Below are positions 25,959 to 38,489 of a DNA stretch of 64,000 bases, piece by piece (positions within the stretch are counted from its first letter, which is position 1; each line of letters starts with the position of its first letter). Position numbers and translations under genes: made by a program. This stretch comes from Aspidiotus rigidus (taxonomy: Eukaryota; Arthropoda; Insecta; Hemiptera; Diaspididae), in assembly GCA_035079385.1 (NCBI GenBank), contig JAVHKY010000029.1:9176001-9240000 (forward strand), in the 5' to 3' direction. The notes below the pieces were generated by a model that was not told the origin of the DNA, made no database searches, and worked only from the letters and a program-made list of their open reading frames with translations.

Positions 25959-28475
25959 TAATTCGTAAGCGAAGATTAAGTTACTTGTATAGATATACCT
26001 GTGTACATCGTGTGTGAGTGTGTTATTGAATATTTTTTTCTTGTCAGTTTTCAAGTAACTCAATAATACTAATTTTAACAGAAGATAATTTTTCTATCGG
26101 AGATCTTTCCATGGAAATCCATCTTTTTTTTTTCTTTTTTTTCTGTTGGGGTAGCTACAATATTGACGAGGCTAAGTTCATTTTTATTGTAAAAAATCAA
26201 GTCTTTTTGATTGTGTAGTCTTTATTGACAAATCTTTTTGTCAAAGCTTGGAATTTTTCCATTACTGAGTTTGCACTGGTACGTAATCGATGTATATATT
26301 TGACTTCATCTTATGTACCTATATTTTTCTAGTTTATAAGTATTTTTATTTCCAGTAACTTAATTGTATATTTGTCCCCATCTCCCCTCGCCCCCCACCC
26401 CCCCAAAAAAAAAACAATTATTTCATAGGTGTCGTTTGTTGTCTTGTATTACAATTATTTTTATTCATTATTTCAGAATTTGGAATAGATTGTGTAATAT
26501 TTGCGCCTTGTAAAATTTTTGTTTTGTTATGTACCTACTCTATTGTTCATCGTTCCGTATGAGTCTATCTAGACGCAAGATAATTTTCTTAAAATGGCCT
26601 ACAAACGAACAATAATGGTATTATTTCCGCACCTAAATTCGGCCGCGAATAATTATTTCCTTCAAAGTTCATTGGTGTTGTTGGAATTGGTTTTCAATGA
26701 ATCAGATCTGTTTTCTCGTACCACTTCTTTTCATTTTAAATCGGATAATGAGGAATATAAGAAACAACATGAAGAAGCACATGTTTTTTGAATTTATAAA
26801 TGAGAAGGCAGGACGTCACGATCTGGACTACCACACCCTCTCGGAACGTATCCATCGCATCGAGGAGATGAAACAGTACGGAGTACAACTAAAATTTGAC
26901 CCTGTAGTCGTTCGGCTTGGCATTGATAGTTGTACTCGTGGTCCAAAAATATTAGAAACCTTTTTTTGGTGGATTAGAAGGCTTTGGAATGAAGAAATCA
27001 ATCAACAGGCTTGTAAAAACGAAACAAGCTGACAGAGTTTTTCATTTATTTTGCTAAGATACCAACATTTTTTTTTTTTTGTAGACAAGCTCTGTCCAGA
27101 ACTAATGAATAACTGCATTAGACGCAAGCTCTTCTTGATCCTTCAAATTTGATCTTGGACTTTTTAAATCCGAACATTCTAATCTGATGTACAATCATCG
27201 ACACTTCTATTCCTCTGGCTCACGAGTTCTTTCCTATAGTGTCAGAGTAAACAAGGCATCGATTGCTGAGATTCTCATTTACTGTTATTTCTAAGAATCG
27301 ACCTGTGACCAAACTGCGTAGGTAAGCATGATAAAAAATAACGTACCTTTTCTTCTCGCATTTCTTTAATTTCTTTCGCCAATAACGAAATTGCTCGTGC
27401 TTTATCTTAGATCATGGCGAGTTCGTTTTTGCGAATTGAGTTTTCTTTTAAATTGATGAATTATTCAACTCTTTAGTAACACAGAGGCATGCCAAATGCT
27501 TACACTTCCAATTCTTTGATTTTACGACTGTGTAGTGAACATGTCCAAGCCGAATACACCCATCCCGCTGTTCGGTAAAGAAATGGTGCATATTCTTCGA
27601 ATATTTCGTCACGTTTCTTTCGTTCACGTTCCTGAACCTCCTATTTCATATTTGCGTTATTAGGTATTGTTTCTTTGCGTTTCTCTTAGGAACATTTCGT
27701 TTTGTTTTTCTATTGTTTTTGTCATTTCAATTTCGTTTCTTGGAAGGTACACCAACCCGTTATGAAAATTAAAAATACAATAAGTATGGGTTAAATATGA
27801 AAAATGAAAGAAACAAAAGGCGCAAAACTGTCAAGTTAAACGGTATATTAGACAGAAGAAAACAAAGTGTAATTCGTCCACAGATTTTATTTTTTCAAAT
27901 TACACTTCTCTTATATAGGGAAACTACTTCCTTCTCAAAACATCTTGGTGAACTGTGAACAATTTGTTTCCCTTCTCTGAAGTTCTGGAAAACACTCCCC
28001 TTCAAACCCTTCTTTTGTTCGGGAATACAGCCATTGGTCATTAAACCTTAATGTTATGTTGATTTGCTAGCTCTCGCTTTGAATACGCCTTCCGGATTCC
28101 CAAATTTCACTTCACAGTTGTGATTCTGTGGGAGCGGGAACCCCGGAACCACGAGGGGACAAAATAATGAACAATGTTCGGCGGGAAACGACACTAGCGA
28201 ACTCACTAAAATCATATCACTCGTAAATATTTTAGCGCCTTAGTAAATTTCAGTGATAAGGAAAAATAGTAGTTGACATTAGTTGATAAGGATTAAGGCT
28301 ACCTAAAGAGTAAAATTCCGCCGGTTTTCTACTCAGTAGGTACTCATTGGTCAAGCTACAGTATTTTTATTATGTATTTTCTAAGCCCAGTGTGAATTAG
28401 AATTATTAAACCGGTAATAGTCTCAAACTTCATGGTTGCTTTCAAAACCAGAGACTAGGCTACAAGTTCACAGTC
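25959..28475. other. Intergenic between UBF and IntS9
   Basis: The first few hundred bases are the probable UBF 3' UTR. A C-then-A tract lies at 26391-26412. An unassigned frame at 26697-27032 is described separately. From 27050 to 28475 I see no gene; the last part should hold the IntS9 promoter. Confidence 0.45.
26697..27032 (+). other. Unassigned open frame with coding-like stretch
   Basis: A 111-residue frame whose middle reads like real protein (EKAGRHDLDYHTLSERIHRI, then EEMKQYGVQLKFDPVVVRLG) and is less AT-rich than its surroundings at 26805-26940. I recognise no domain. It may be a single exon or a fragment of a gene whose other exons I cannot place. The Met start of the frame is probably not genuine. 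Confidence 0.25.
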
Positions 28476-31400
28476 ATGAAACTAGTGAGTTATCCTCCTT
28501 CCTTTGAGTACTGTTTTTGATTGATGCTAAAGTTGAACAATCTCATTTCAGTACTGTTTGAGTGGCCATCCAAACAAACCATGTTACGTGCTACGGTTCA
28601 AAGAAATAACCCTGATGTTGGATTGCGGTCTGATCACCCAAACTGTGTTAAATTTTCTCCCTTTATCGTTAGTTCCTTCGGCTCGACTGAATAATCTCTC
28701 GAATTGGACGCCATTCAATTGCCCGGACCCGAGACTGGAAGGAGTGAGTTGATATTATATTATTGAGGGACCTGAACAAGATATCAAATCATAACGACAG
28801 TTTCACCCCTAGGAGTTGAAAGAATGTTGTGGTAGAGTGTTTGTCAATTCAGCTCCAGAATTCTGTCCTCCGTTGCAAAAATTGGTGGATTTTTCCGAGA
28901 TAAATGCGATACTCATATCGAATTATACGGCAATGTTCGCACTACCTTTCATCACCGAAGGTACCGGTTTCCAAGGTACAGTGTACATGACGGAACCCAC
29001 GCTTCAGGTTGGCAGGTTAGGTGAATTTCTCGAGCCTATTCTGCTTACATCAATTCGGCTTTCAGTTTTTTATCCAATTTTCGTTGTAGATTCTATCTGG
29101 AAGAACTTGTTAAGTACATTGAACAAACTCCTAAACCGACTTTGGCTAGTCATTGGAAAGAAGTATTGCATACGCTGCCAGCACCTCTATCTGACAGCTT
29201 GAAACCACGAAGTTGGCAACAGATATTCAGTTGGGAATCTGTTCTCTCTAGCTTAGCGAAAGTGCAGACTATCGGATACGATGAAAAAGTAGTAAGTGAT
29301 ATTGAAACAATTTTTTTTTTTGGAATAACATCGTAAAAAAAAAGATTATTTCGTGTTATTTTTCGACAGGACGTTTATGGAATGTTGAAAGTTACTCCAG
29401 TTAGTTCTGGATATTGTCTGGGGAGTAGTAACTGGATTTTGACGACTGATTATGAAAAAATTGTCTATGTTAGTGGATCTTCCACGTTGACCACGCATCC
29501 AAAGTGAGATTATTCTTGAAATAATATCCAAAGTGATTGTAGAACAAAGTATTGAATTGAAATTTTGTTATTTCTAGACCTATCGATCAAACGTCGTTGA
29601 AAAATGCCGACGTCCTCATTTTGACAGGGCTAACTCAAACACCAGCAGCGAATCCTGACACTATGCTCGGAGAATTATGTATGACTGCGAGTAAGTAAAC
29701 TCGAATGACAGATTTGAGATCTGAAAGATTATTCGAGAATAAATAAGTCGTGTTGACTATTTTATGTTACAGCAATGACACTGAAAAATAATGGGAGCGT
29801 TCTAATTCCTTGTTATCCGTCCGGTGTAGTTTATGACTTGTTCGAATGTTTGTCGTCCCATTTAGATAACTCAGGATTGTCTCATATTCCGATGTACTTC
29901 CTTTCACCAGTGTCCGATGTATCGTTAGGATATTCGAATATATTTGCCGAATGGTATGTCACTGTAAACTTGGATTGCTTTTCTGGAGAAAACTGGTCCC
30001 GAGAAGGGAAGAACCCTGACTTGAATTAGAGACTTGGACAATTTGACGAAGGTAATCGTAAGTATCCAAGAGGAGGGAGTCTCTAACACAACGGGACTTC
30101 CGAGCCATATATAAACAGTGAACTGTGATTTCGAAAAGATGAGAAGGTATATCTAAAATAAATTGCAAATTTTACCCGAAAAAGTGCGAAGGCTTTCACC
30201 TAGTTTAGTGACTTAGGGAAATTTTCAAAGACAACCTATCTAATGAAGGGAAAGGAAGCTCAACAGCGAGCCAAGTGAGCGTTTATCTAGTTTTCAACCT
30301 TTGAGTTGTTTCGTTAGTTTCTGTGGCAGGAAATTGGTTTTTTAGATGAAATATCTGATACAAAAGAGCCGCATCCATATTCTTTCAGGTTGTCGCAAGG
30401 TAAACAAAATAAAATCTATTTGCCAGAAGAGCCATTTCCACACGCCCATCTCGTTAAAACCGGCCGACTCAAACCGTTCAAGCATATCTACGACGACGGA
30501 TTTTGTAATGATATGCGACAGGTAAGTTCGTCGAAAGAAAACCTATAATTTTCTACAACATACAGTGCATTATGTATTTTCAGCCGTGTGTCGTGTTCTG
30601 TGGACACCCTAGTCTTCGCATCGGCGATTCTGTCCATTTTATCGAACTGTGGGGCTCTAACCCGTTGCACACGGTGATATTTACTGGTGAGTAACTTCAT
30701 TTTGGTATATTATCATCTTTGGAATTGAGGGGATGTTCACGCAATATTCTTGGTGTTCTTACAGAGCCCGATTATCCATATTTGGATGCTCTGGCACCCT
30801 TTCAACCGATAGCGATGACAGCCGTTCACTACGCTATAGATACAAGTCTGAATTTCACACAAGCTAATAAACTGATCAGAGAGCTCAAGCCGTCCACGTT
30901 AATCTTACCCGAATGTTATACTCAACCTCCTGCAACGCATCCCAATAGAACTGAACTTGTTATTGAACAGGTGAATGCTTTTGAAACTTCAATACAGAGG
31001 CATTCTGTTTTTTGTGCGCTAATTTTGATATTTGCTAGCCTCCGGAGCGCAAGATTTTAACAATCAATCGTGGCGAAGTGTTGACGTTACCATTGAAAAG
31101 ACGTAAACTAGTTGTTAATTTGGCTGCGGATATGGCGGAGCAATTGGTACCGGCAAAAATAAATCCTAACGTTGGTTTGGTAACTGTTACTGGTGAGCTC
31201 AAGATTAAGGATAATGATATGAAAATCGAGGTATTCAAATATTACGTGCTCGTGTTATTCGAGTGATTAGCTTGAAACTTGATGAGCGAATATCTGCATT
31301 ATAGATGCTCAAGTTCAAAGACGGCAATGATTCTCAATCGAAAAAATCAGCCATCGATTCTACGGAAAATTTGAAACACTGCAAGTACACGTGGGGAACT

Positions 31401-31730
31401 TTGAATGTAGAAAAGTTCATGAAACAGCTCGCGGAAGAAGGTATCAGAGATGCAAAATTAGAACAGAGTTCGAGCGGTTCTATAATTCATTTGGTGAGTA
31501 AAAAATTGCACAACCATCTACTTCCGAAGTTATTTTCTTTATTGAATAGTGTGTTTGCTCTCAATAATAAAATTCCTCATATCAACTTTAACCGTATTTT
31601 TTCGCAGCAAAATGAAGACACGCTAATTCAAATTGAAGACGATTCAACTCATATCTGCTGCGCTTCTTTGGAGAAAGATTTCAGAACGAAGTTGAAGAAT
31701 ATCTTGTTGAACTGCCTGAATCAGTTTTGA
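28476..31730 (+). CDS. IntS9: Integrator complex subunit 9
   Basis: Thirteen coding exons join in phase to 659 residues, the length of human INTS9 (658): 28476-28484, 28552-28743, 28813-29015, 29090-29291, 29370-29503, 29578-29690, 29773-29953, 30389-30521, 30584-30686, 30765-30970, 31039-31230, 31305-31493, 31608-31730. The start [14 protein letters not shown] is the conserved IntS9 N terminus; the first coding exon is only 9 bases. Landmarks are [68 protein letters not shown] and [11 protein letters not shown]. It has the metallo-beta-lactamase and beta-CASP fold of CPSF100/IntS9. The HxHxDH zinc motif is replaced by SNYTAMFAL, so it is the inactive partner of the IntS11 nuclease. The C terminus ([12 protein letters not shown]) belongs to the IntS11-binding domain. 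Its role is snRNA 3' processing and promoter-proximal termination in the nucleus. It is convergent with UPF3. Confidence 0.93.
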
Positions 31731-32139
31731 AACCGTGTTGGTCCCGCCTATTACGAGCACAAATGAGTGCTGCGACAAAATTCGTGGAGTAATGCTTCTT
31801 CGCAACAGTGACGCGAATGGATTTTCGCCTGCAAAGAATTTCGACGAAGGATGCTCGCAAGAAAAGTTGTTACACTGAATTTGCTTGTATTTTGATGAAC
31901 GATACACGAGAATTTTACTCGGAAAATAGAAAACGAATAATTTTTTCTTGGCGCATACATGTATTACGCAAAATAAAGTCTCTCGGCTCATTTCGCTCCG
32001 AACTCATCCGCATCGTGAGCGGCGGTATCTGCGAGTAAAAACTACTGAATAGAATTTTGAGATCGTTTCCCACAGTAAAGAGAGTCGGAGCGCAACACTG
32101 AGCACTCGCTCGGCCAACCGCACCTTAAACAAGTCATCG
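31731..32139. other. Convergent 3' ends of IntS9 and UPF3
   Basis: 409 bases between two stop codons on opposite strands. No gene is recognised; the open frames on both strands are short. It should contain both polyadenylation regions. Confidence 0.5.
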
Positions 32140-34337
32140 TTAATCTTCGTCTTTACTGTCCGTCGATTTATTTCGCTCGATCCGTTGACGACTGAATTTT
32201 CCCATACCAGGTCGGTAAATTTCCAAAGCTGGGCGATCCTATAATGAGGAAAATGCAATTTAATTTCTTTGAACTTTCTCAATCAACGAATAATATTGTT
32301 CTAGTCACCTTATTTTTAATTCGTCTTTCAGCGCGATCGTCTTTCTTATGGTCCCCTTTGCTGTCTCTCAATTTTGGTTCACCATCTGGACAAGTACTGG
32401 ATACTTTATCTTGACTTCCAGCTTCTTGACCAAAATTGTCTTTCTTCTCATCTTTCTTCATTTTCGGCTCTGTTATGGACTTTTTATCGACATTTCTTCC
32501 TTCAGAGGAAACATGTTCTCTTTCAGATTGGTAACTTTTTCTAGTTTCCTTAGCATCATTGCTCTTCTTTTTGTCGTAACGTCTACTCAACTTATCGTCG
32601 TAATCTTTTGATTTACTACCACTACTGCTGCTACCGTTCTTGTTACTGTAGCTATTTTTCTGATAGGAACTGTGACTTCTGGTTTTGTAGTCTTCGTAGT
32701 AATGTCCATCGCGCTTACTAGAATTCTTATATTTGTCGTATTCATATCCTTGGGGATGATCGCGTTTTTTCTGACTAGAGAAAAATTTCTTTTCTTCTCT
32801 ATCGCGACTGTAACTATATCTTCGATCATCGTCCCGGTAATTCTTTCTGTCATCTACTTTCTTAAGACTATTATCGTTCTTATCACCGCGATCTGACTTG
32901 CTCTCTTCTTTAGCGCTGTCAATTTCCTTCTCCACAGGATCAACGCTCGATGAACATAGATCAGTATCAATGCTTTTAGAATCTTTCATATCACCCGAGC
33001 CCAACGGTTTGTCCTCCTGTTTACGACGAGCCAAATCACGTTGTCTTTCTTCTTGATAACTTTTCCCTTTAATACTGTAGAGAGACAAAGAGAAGAGAGA
33101 ATAATCGATAAATACATAGGAATAAAGAAAATGACTACGAACAATTAATCACGTACCGAACTGAAGAAACTTTACTGTCCTCAACAAGTTTACTTTCACC
33201 CTCTTTCTTACGATCATCTTTCAATTTCGCAATCTTCTCCATGGCCGTCTGCAATAAATACTCCGATTAAATTTACGATGGTTTGGGCTCCACAGAAGCC
33301 AAAATTCAACTTACTTTATGAGCTTCTTTCAATTCCTTCTTAAGCCGCCTGCTTTCTTCCTTCATTTTTCGACGTTCCAAGTCACGTCTACGACGCTCTT
33401 CCTTCTTTTCCTCTTTATGTTTCAACCAATCGTTCTTTTTTGACGTCAAAAACTCAATTAAGGGAGTAGTGGTTACTTTTTCTTCGTTCTCATCTGGAAG
33501 CGAATTGCGATATAAGTGAGTTGGAAGCTAAACTCATATACGTAGCACATCAAACTGGATTCAGATAATACCATTCGCTAAATCGAAATAATGTTCAGTT
33601 AGCTGATTAGCGGGTTTATGCTCTTGTTCCTCCATTTCCAGTTGTTGAACGAATTCCTGATAGTCGGGATCTTCATCGATCGTTCCACATAAAAGATCAT
33701 TCTTACGATTTGTACGATTCTTTGGGATACGTTGGAAGGGAGCAAACTCGACCACTGCGGGAAATTCTTGACCTGGAAAATACGAGGAAGATTCTTAAGC
33801 TTCTTCTACTACGATAACAAAAATTCATGAATCATTGTTTACCTGTACCGTCGATAAATACATAATCATCAAATTTCTGAGTGAAAGTGTACACATCTTC
33901 GTGGTTTACAAAGTTTATATACGCTCTAGAGAGATTCAGATCCCCAGATTTCCCTTGGACGTAATAAAAATAATCGTGCTCAAATAGAGGAGATATATGC
34001 TCCAAAAATGATTCTTCCGTCATAGTACCCGGTAGTCTTCGAATGACAACCTGCGAAACCGAAATTGCGTTGTCAATACAAGCCTACAAATCGGTGTCTT
34101 GAATCTCACCGAATTCTACAAACCTTCGTAGGCTGTTTCTCCTCTCTGAACTTCTTTTTAGGAGCCTCATTTTTCTGGTGAATAACTTCTTCTGATTTGT
34201 TTGTATCGGGTCCTACAAAAGAATGAGAGAACAAGATAGAGGAATTCGTAAGTTTCCGAAGGTGGAATCTCGCAGGTTTGAAGAGTATCGGGAAAATTTA
34301 CGAGTAGGAAAATTTTAGTACGTTTACCTTCAACCAT
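32140..34337 (-). CDS. Upf3: Nonsense-mediated decay factor UPF3
   Basis: Eight exons on the minus strand join in phase to 547 residues: 34337-34328, 34212-34124, 34050-33843, 33772-33572, 33493-33315, 33248-33157, 33074-32309 and 32238-32140. The first coding exon holds only 10 bases (MVE plus one base). An RRM-like domain follows from residue 34 (VVIRRLPGTMTEESFLEHIS, YFYYVQGKSGD, YINF), the UPF2-binding domain of UPF3. Next comes EFAPFQ and a highly charged coiled-coil stretch (KEERRRRDLERRK). A long Lys/Ser/Asp-rich linker occupies about 290-505. The C terminus has RRIKNK joined across the last intron to DRPALEIYRPG, the exon-junction-complex binding motif of UPF3. The motif is complete, so the protein should bridge UPF2 and the EJC. 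Convergent with IntS9. Confidence 0.92.
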
Positions 34338-35322
34338 GTTTATCTTCCAAGGATCGAAACAACTAACATTAATAATTTTGTTGATTTAGAACTACAACAC
34401 GAATATGAGAATGTTAGAGAATCAAAATTTAGCCATTGTGTAGTGATTAATGAAGTAGTGAAGTATATTCTGACAGAACAGCAGAAAATCTACCTAGATT
34501 TCTATAGTCAGCATCGTGTCTGGACTCTTGAGTTCGAGTAAATAATGAAGTATTATAAACAGGAGGTAAATGATAACAATAATATTCGTTCATTGGCTAC
34601 ACTGCTATACTGAGACGGATACTGCGATCAGGAAAATAAGGCTTTTGGTATCACTTACTCAGGGCTAAATCAGGATTGACAAATTCAAGGTGTTGCACTG
34701 TTTGCAGCCAGCCGAAAACCGTATTTTTTGGGATATTTGGCTTCAGCTTTTTCAAAGCTACTTTCAGTTGTCAACCAAAACCTCTTGGACCAAAAGCTAA
34801 AACAAGCCGTATTTTTTTGGCTTTTATTGCTGAGTGCTAACGTGCTGACGATGATTTTTAGTTTTTACAATAATTCCAATTTATGGTTCTTTTGACGTAT
34901 AAATGACTAATTGTAAGCCCAATTGTAATTAATTGGAGTTTTTGAATGAATCAATCGACAGAATTTTTCGATCTTTTGTTCTTTTCTTTTCATTTTTTAT
35001 ATTTTTCTTTTATATCAAATCAATGAATCAATACAAGAATAAAAAGAAATCAATTTTTCTCTTTTTCCGGTTTTCCCGTTTGGCGTGGTACTCACGAAAG
35101 TAAAAGCAAAAAGCATAAAATTACTCAGTGTTGTCGTTATATTTCTGTGGTTTTTGCAACTGTCTTTTTACTCTCGCAAGTAAAAAACTTTTTCCGCTTT
35201 CACTCTGTGAGTATCCGTTAATATCTCAGATCTCTTATGTTTTTTTTCCTTTTCTTTCCTTCCCGGTAAACAATTTGAAGCACTTGGGAATTACTACCCC
35301 TGTTTTTCCCTTTTGATGCCCA

Positions 35323-35414
35323 GTTGAAGCCCTGCTTTTCCATTGGAAATTCTTTTGAAGCCCTTTTGAAGCCCTCTTGAAGCCCTGATACTGGGCTTCA
35401 ACAGGGCTTCAACC
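35323..35414. repeat. TTGAAGCCC repeats in direct and inverted orientation
   Basis: Four direct TTGAAGCCC copies are followed by two inverted copies (GGGCTTCAA) within 92 bases. The central pair, TTGAAGCCC at 35377-35385 and GGGCTTCAA at 35393-35401, forms a perfect 9-bp stem with a 7-base loop. The neighbouring pair can extend the cruciform. Confidence 0.75.
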
Positions 35415-35825
35415 AGGAAAAATGTTTACCGGGTTTTTAACCCATGATTTTTTTCATCTCTGCGGAAAGGGCGTCGGCCGCTGTCATATTTTCAAGGATC
35501 TCTACTTTGTTTGTAACTTCAAACTAATTTTTCTGTGATGAATTATTCTTTACGGACGTCCTTATTTGTACAGATAGGTCCTCAAATAGACTAGCCTCTT
35601 TCCCCTCTTGTAAAAACAACTGAAGAAGTGACCAAAATACAGGTACTTATTGAGCTCGAGTTTTGAAAAGAGGACCTGAATTAGAAAAAGAGATGATTAA
35701 TACTTTAATAAACCAGGTTTCTGTGACGTCAAACAGTGAATAACTGCTAGCAAAACTACCCAACGTTGATTCAACTGACATGTTGACTCTCATAAGAATC
35801 AAGAAAGTAACACAAGGAGCCAAGA

Positions 35826-35909
35826 TCATGGTATTTTTAACAGAAAATTGCAAGATAACGAGAGTACACACCAAAACGAAATTCAAGGAATTTTGTGCAA
35901 CATCTCTGA
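35826..35909. mobile_element. End fragment of the hAT-like MITE found at 39463
   Basis: The sequence ends TTGTGCAACATCTCTG and upstream includes CAAGATAACGA and AAATTCAAG. It follows the last 85 bases of the 39463-39806 element in the same order. The other end is not found nearby, so this is a truncated copy. Confidence 0.6.
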
Positions 35910-36752
35910 TTTCAATAAGGACACTTTGAGACATTGACTAGTGCTATCTAATTCATTTCGAATTATTAAGTAGGTACCTATAACCAATGATGGAAATATG
36001 TAATACCAATTAGCCTATTATTATAGGCCATTCGATTGAAAATTGGATAGATAGTGGCAGATGTACGTATAAACTCAAATACGTTATTCAAACAGAACAG
36101 GAATTTTAATAATTTGTCCTCTAGGAGCTTATTTGTAAATGAGAATTCTCTTGCAATAAGTAGATGTAATCCTCGAGTTATTTTTCTATATTAATAAGTA
36201 CCGATAAGTCTTGCATTCATGTATTTAGGCTCTCTTCCAGGAATGAAAAATAAAAATCATACGACAGTCCACGAGCAGCAGTGATTAAACTTTTTCACCG
36301 AACTATAACGAAATAGGAGCACATTTACCTAGGCCTATATTATAAATTTTACTCAACTTTTGCGACGGTTGTTGCGGGAAGAAATTATAACGAAGAAAGC
36401 AATTCCAGTTCATACGTTTTCTCCTCAAATTATTCTTCGCAAAACACAAAAGAGCAATGAAAATTATAATCAATTATTTTTTCGCAATTTCTGTTATCAA
36501 TTATCATCATTGAGAACACATCAAGAAAAAAGCAAAAGCAAATCGAAGAGAAATATCATAAAGACGTAATTCAATTGGGCAATTAGGACATAATAATATG
36601 GTTTAAAAAGCGAATAAGTATACAATGAATAGTGACTGTATGGTAACTGTAAAAAATATGTACATTAGGAACGGTAAGCCTACTTAAAATATTTATATTC
36701 AATAATGCACGGGAAATGACTTTAACCCTCAATTCCATATGAATCGTGAAGG

Positions 36753-38489
36753 TTAAAAAGTAAGTGCACTTAAAATAACCCATTCATGTCGACTGCCAAT
36801 GGCAGAAGCAATATCTGACGGAAGGCTCCATTTCTGCGCAAATGAATCATACGTCCGCATTTGAATAGAAGAATCATCATAAAACGCATACAATTCATTG
36901 TCAAACGACAGTAGTCTAGTAGGAATACGGCCAGAAGGATCATCCATTCTGATAGCATCCCATTTTCCAGCCTTTATATCATAAATTTCCATTACGTTGT
37001 CCTCAGCTTTACAAGGTAAGTTCATTAGTGGCGGTGGTGGATGATTACAAACATAAATTTTTCCTTTGTGGATACACGCACTATCTGAGTGATGATGACT
37101 TAGCCTGCTTTCTGGCAATTGCTCCCAACGTCCAACGCGATGGTCATATGATTGTAGATAACGTATTATCGGGGACCTTCTTCTGGTCCCGCCAATCAAA
37201 TACAATCGATTCCAGTCGCACACTGCTGCTGGCAGTTGAACCCTTTCCTCTCGGTTTAGTGAAATCGATGACCATTTCTCTGAGTCTTCAGAGTAAACAA
37301 AGAGCTGATCAAAGTTTCTGGTATGACAACTATAATTGTACAGGTAGATACTATTCATATCGCAAAACAAATTGAAAGTCGGTAGGCCTTTTTGCGAGTA
37401 GCCCGATGAACAAAAATCTGGAGGTAATGTTAATAATGATGAATTTGAAGTTAAGTCAACAGAAGAAGAGACAGTAAAGGTTCTCAACCAAGGTTGTTTG
37501 GCTGATGATTTGAAACAATAGAAACGATTATTAAACACAACTGTTCTCATTTCTTGAATATCTTTAGATTCTATTAGATGAGAGGAATGCCAGTCCACTT
37601 TTTTCACATCGTCACCTGCATTATTATTCTGCATCTTAATAAGATACGTCTTACCAAATTCATTTTCCTCATCAGCACCAGTTCTAGCATAAAGGTGAAT
37701 GGTAGACTTGTTCACCCTAGCTGCTGTAGGCCTATCCAAATATGCTAAATTTAGGCCTAATTCATCATTAAAATTCTTATTAAAATACTCTTCAATTTGA
37801 ATACGTTGAAGATGCTGAAATTTGAAGGTTTGCGTAAGCATAAAAAACTTATCTTTTTTGTCTTCGAGGGCACAATCTGAATGTTTGATCCATCGCACGA
37901 GTGTTTCGATGACAAGGTTTTCCTTTTTTGACGATAAGGGTGGACAATTCTGAAGCAATGTTTTCAAGTCTTCAAACGATAATTGAAGAAAATCAGAATT
38001 ACAGAAAAAATAATTCATATTTTCTACCAAAAAGTGACTCGCGGCTCGCAGTAAGCAATTTTTTTGCGTTCGGACAGCGAAAACAAATATTTCAAGCGCA
38101 TCGCTCAACGGTATATCACTTTCTATGAGATACTGAACACATACATTTTCGATAAAATTCAATCCCAACATTTCGCTGGCATAGAGTAATCCGCAAACAT
38201 TAAGGTCGTGTACTGTAATTTTACCCTGATATATGTATTCCAAAATGCCTTCAAAAGTCGCCGCGTCGATATTCTGCAAAGGAATTTCTTCAGTTCGATT
38301 TTCTCGAAACCCACTGCAGAACATTCTTTCGAAATATTCACTAGCTGCAGCAAGAACCAACCGATGGCATTTGAAAATGTGGTTTTGACATACAATTTTC
38401 ACGTCCGTGAGTTCCTCAGCAGAATACAATTCGTAAATTCTGGAGTAAAATTTTTGGTAGTTTTCACAAGAGGAAGGTATATCGGTAGT
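36753..38489 (-). CDS. BTB-Kelch (KLHL-type) protein, 5' end unresolved
   Basis: One large exon from an acceptor at 38489 to the stop at 36753 encodes 578 residues; the start Met must be in an upstream exon I could not place. The frame opens TTDIPSSCENYQKFYSRIYE, then ELTDVKIVC begins the BTB domain (to about residue 125, with FKCHRLVLAAASEYFERMF). A BACK domain follows (about 130-235, SDALEIFVFA and LVIETLVRWIKH). The rest, about 290-570, has diverged Kelch repeats (for example LYLIGGTRRR, RWEQLPESRL, KIYVCNH). These proteins are substrate adaptors of Cullin-3 ubiquitin ligases. The substrate cannot be told. The intron-poor structure is common in expanded KLHL families. Confidence 0.8.
   Translation of the reverse strand, partial: TTDIPSSCENYQKFYSRIYELYSAEELTDVKIVCQNHIFKCHRLVLAAASEYFERMFCSGFRENRTEEIPLQNIDAATFEGILEYIYQGKITVHDLNVCGLLYASEMLGLNFIENVCVQYLIESDIPLSDALEIFVFAVRTQKNCLLRAASHFLVENMNYFFCNSDFLQLSFEDLKTLLQNCPPLSSKKENLVIETLVRWIKHSDCALEDKKDKFFMLTQTFKFQHLQRIQIEEYFNKNFNDELGLNLAYLDRPTAARVNKSTIHLYARTGADEENEFGKTYLIKMQNNNAGDDVKKVDWHSSHLIESKDIQEMRTVVFNNRFYCFKSSAKQPWLRTFTVSSSVDLTSNSSLLTLPPDFCSSGYSQKGLPTFNLFCDMNSIYLYNYSCHTRNFDQLFVYSEDSEKWSSISLNREERVQLPAAVCDWNRLYLIGGTRRRSPIIRYLQSYDHRVGRWEQLPESRLSHHHSDSACIHKGKIYVCNHPPPPLMNLPCKAEDNVMEIYDIKAGKWDAIRMDDPSGRIPTRLLSFDNELYAFYDDSSIQMRTYDSFAQKWSLPSDIASAIGSRHEWVILSALTF

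Larger units (their letters stand above)
34338..36752. other. Intergenic between UPF3 and the BTB-Kelch gene
   Basis: Contains the UPF3 upstream region, a GAAGCCC repeat cluster at 35323-35414 and a fragment of a MITE family at 35826-35909. The last 200 bases are probably the 3' UTR of the BTB-Kelch gene. An open frame at 35647-35934 overlaps the MITE fragment and is not considered a gene. Confidence 0.45.

Noticed and set aside
32348..32896. Hydrophobic plus-strand frames of 74-87 residues
   Set aside because: They are antisense to the Lys/Asp/Ser-rich linker exon of UPF3. The complement of such codons always yields Phe, Leu, Ser and Val-rich frames.
35647..35934. 95-residue minus-strand frame with hydrophobic segments
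   Set aside because: It overlaps the truncated MITE copy at 35826-35909 and has no domain or conserved start.
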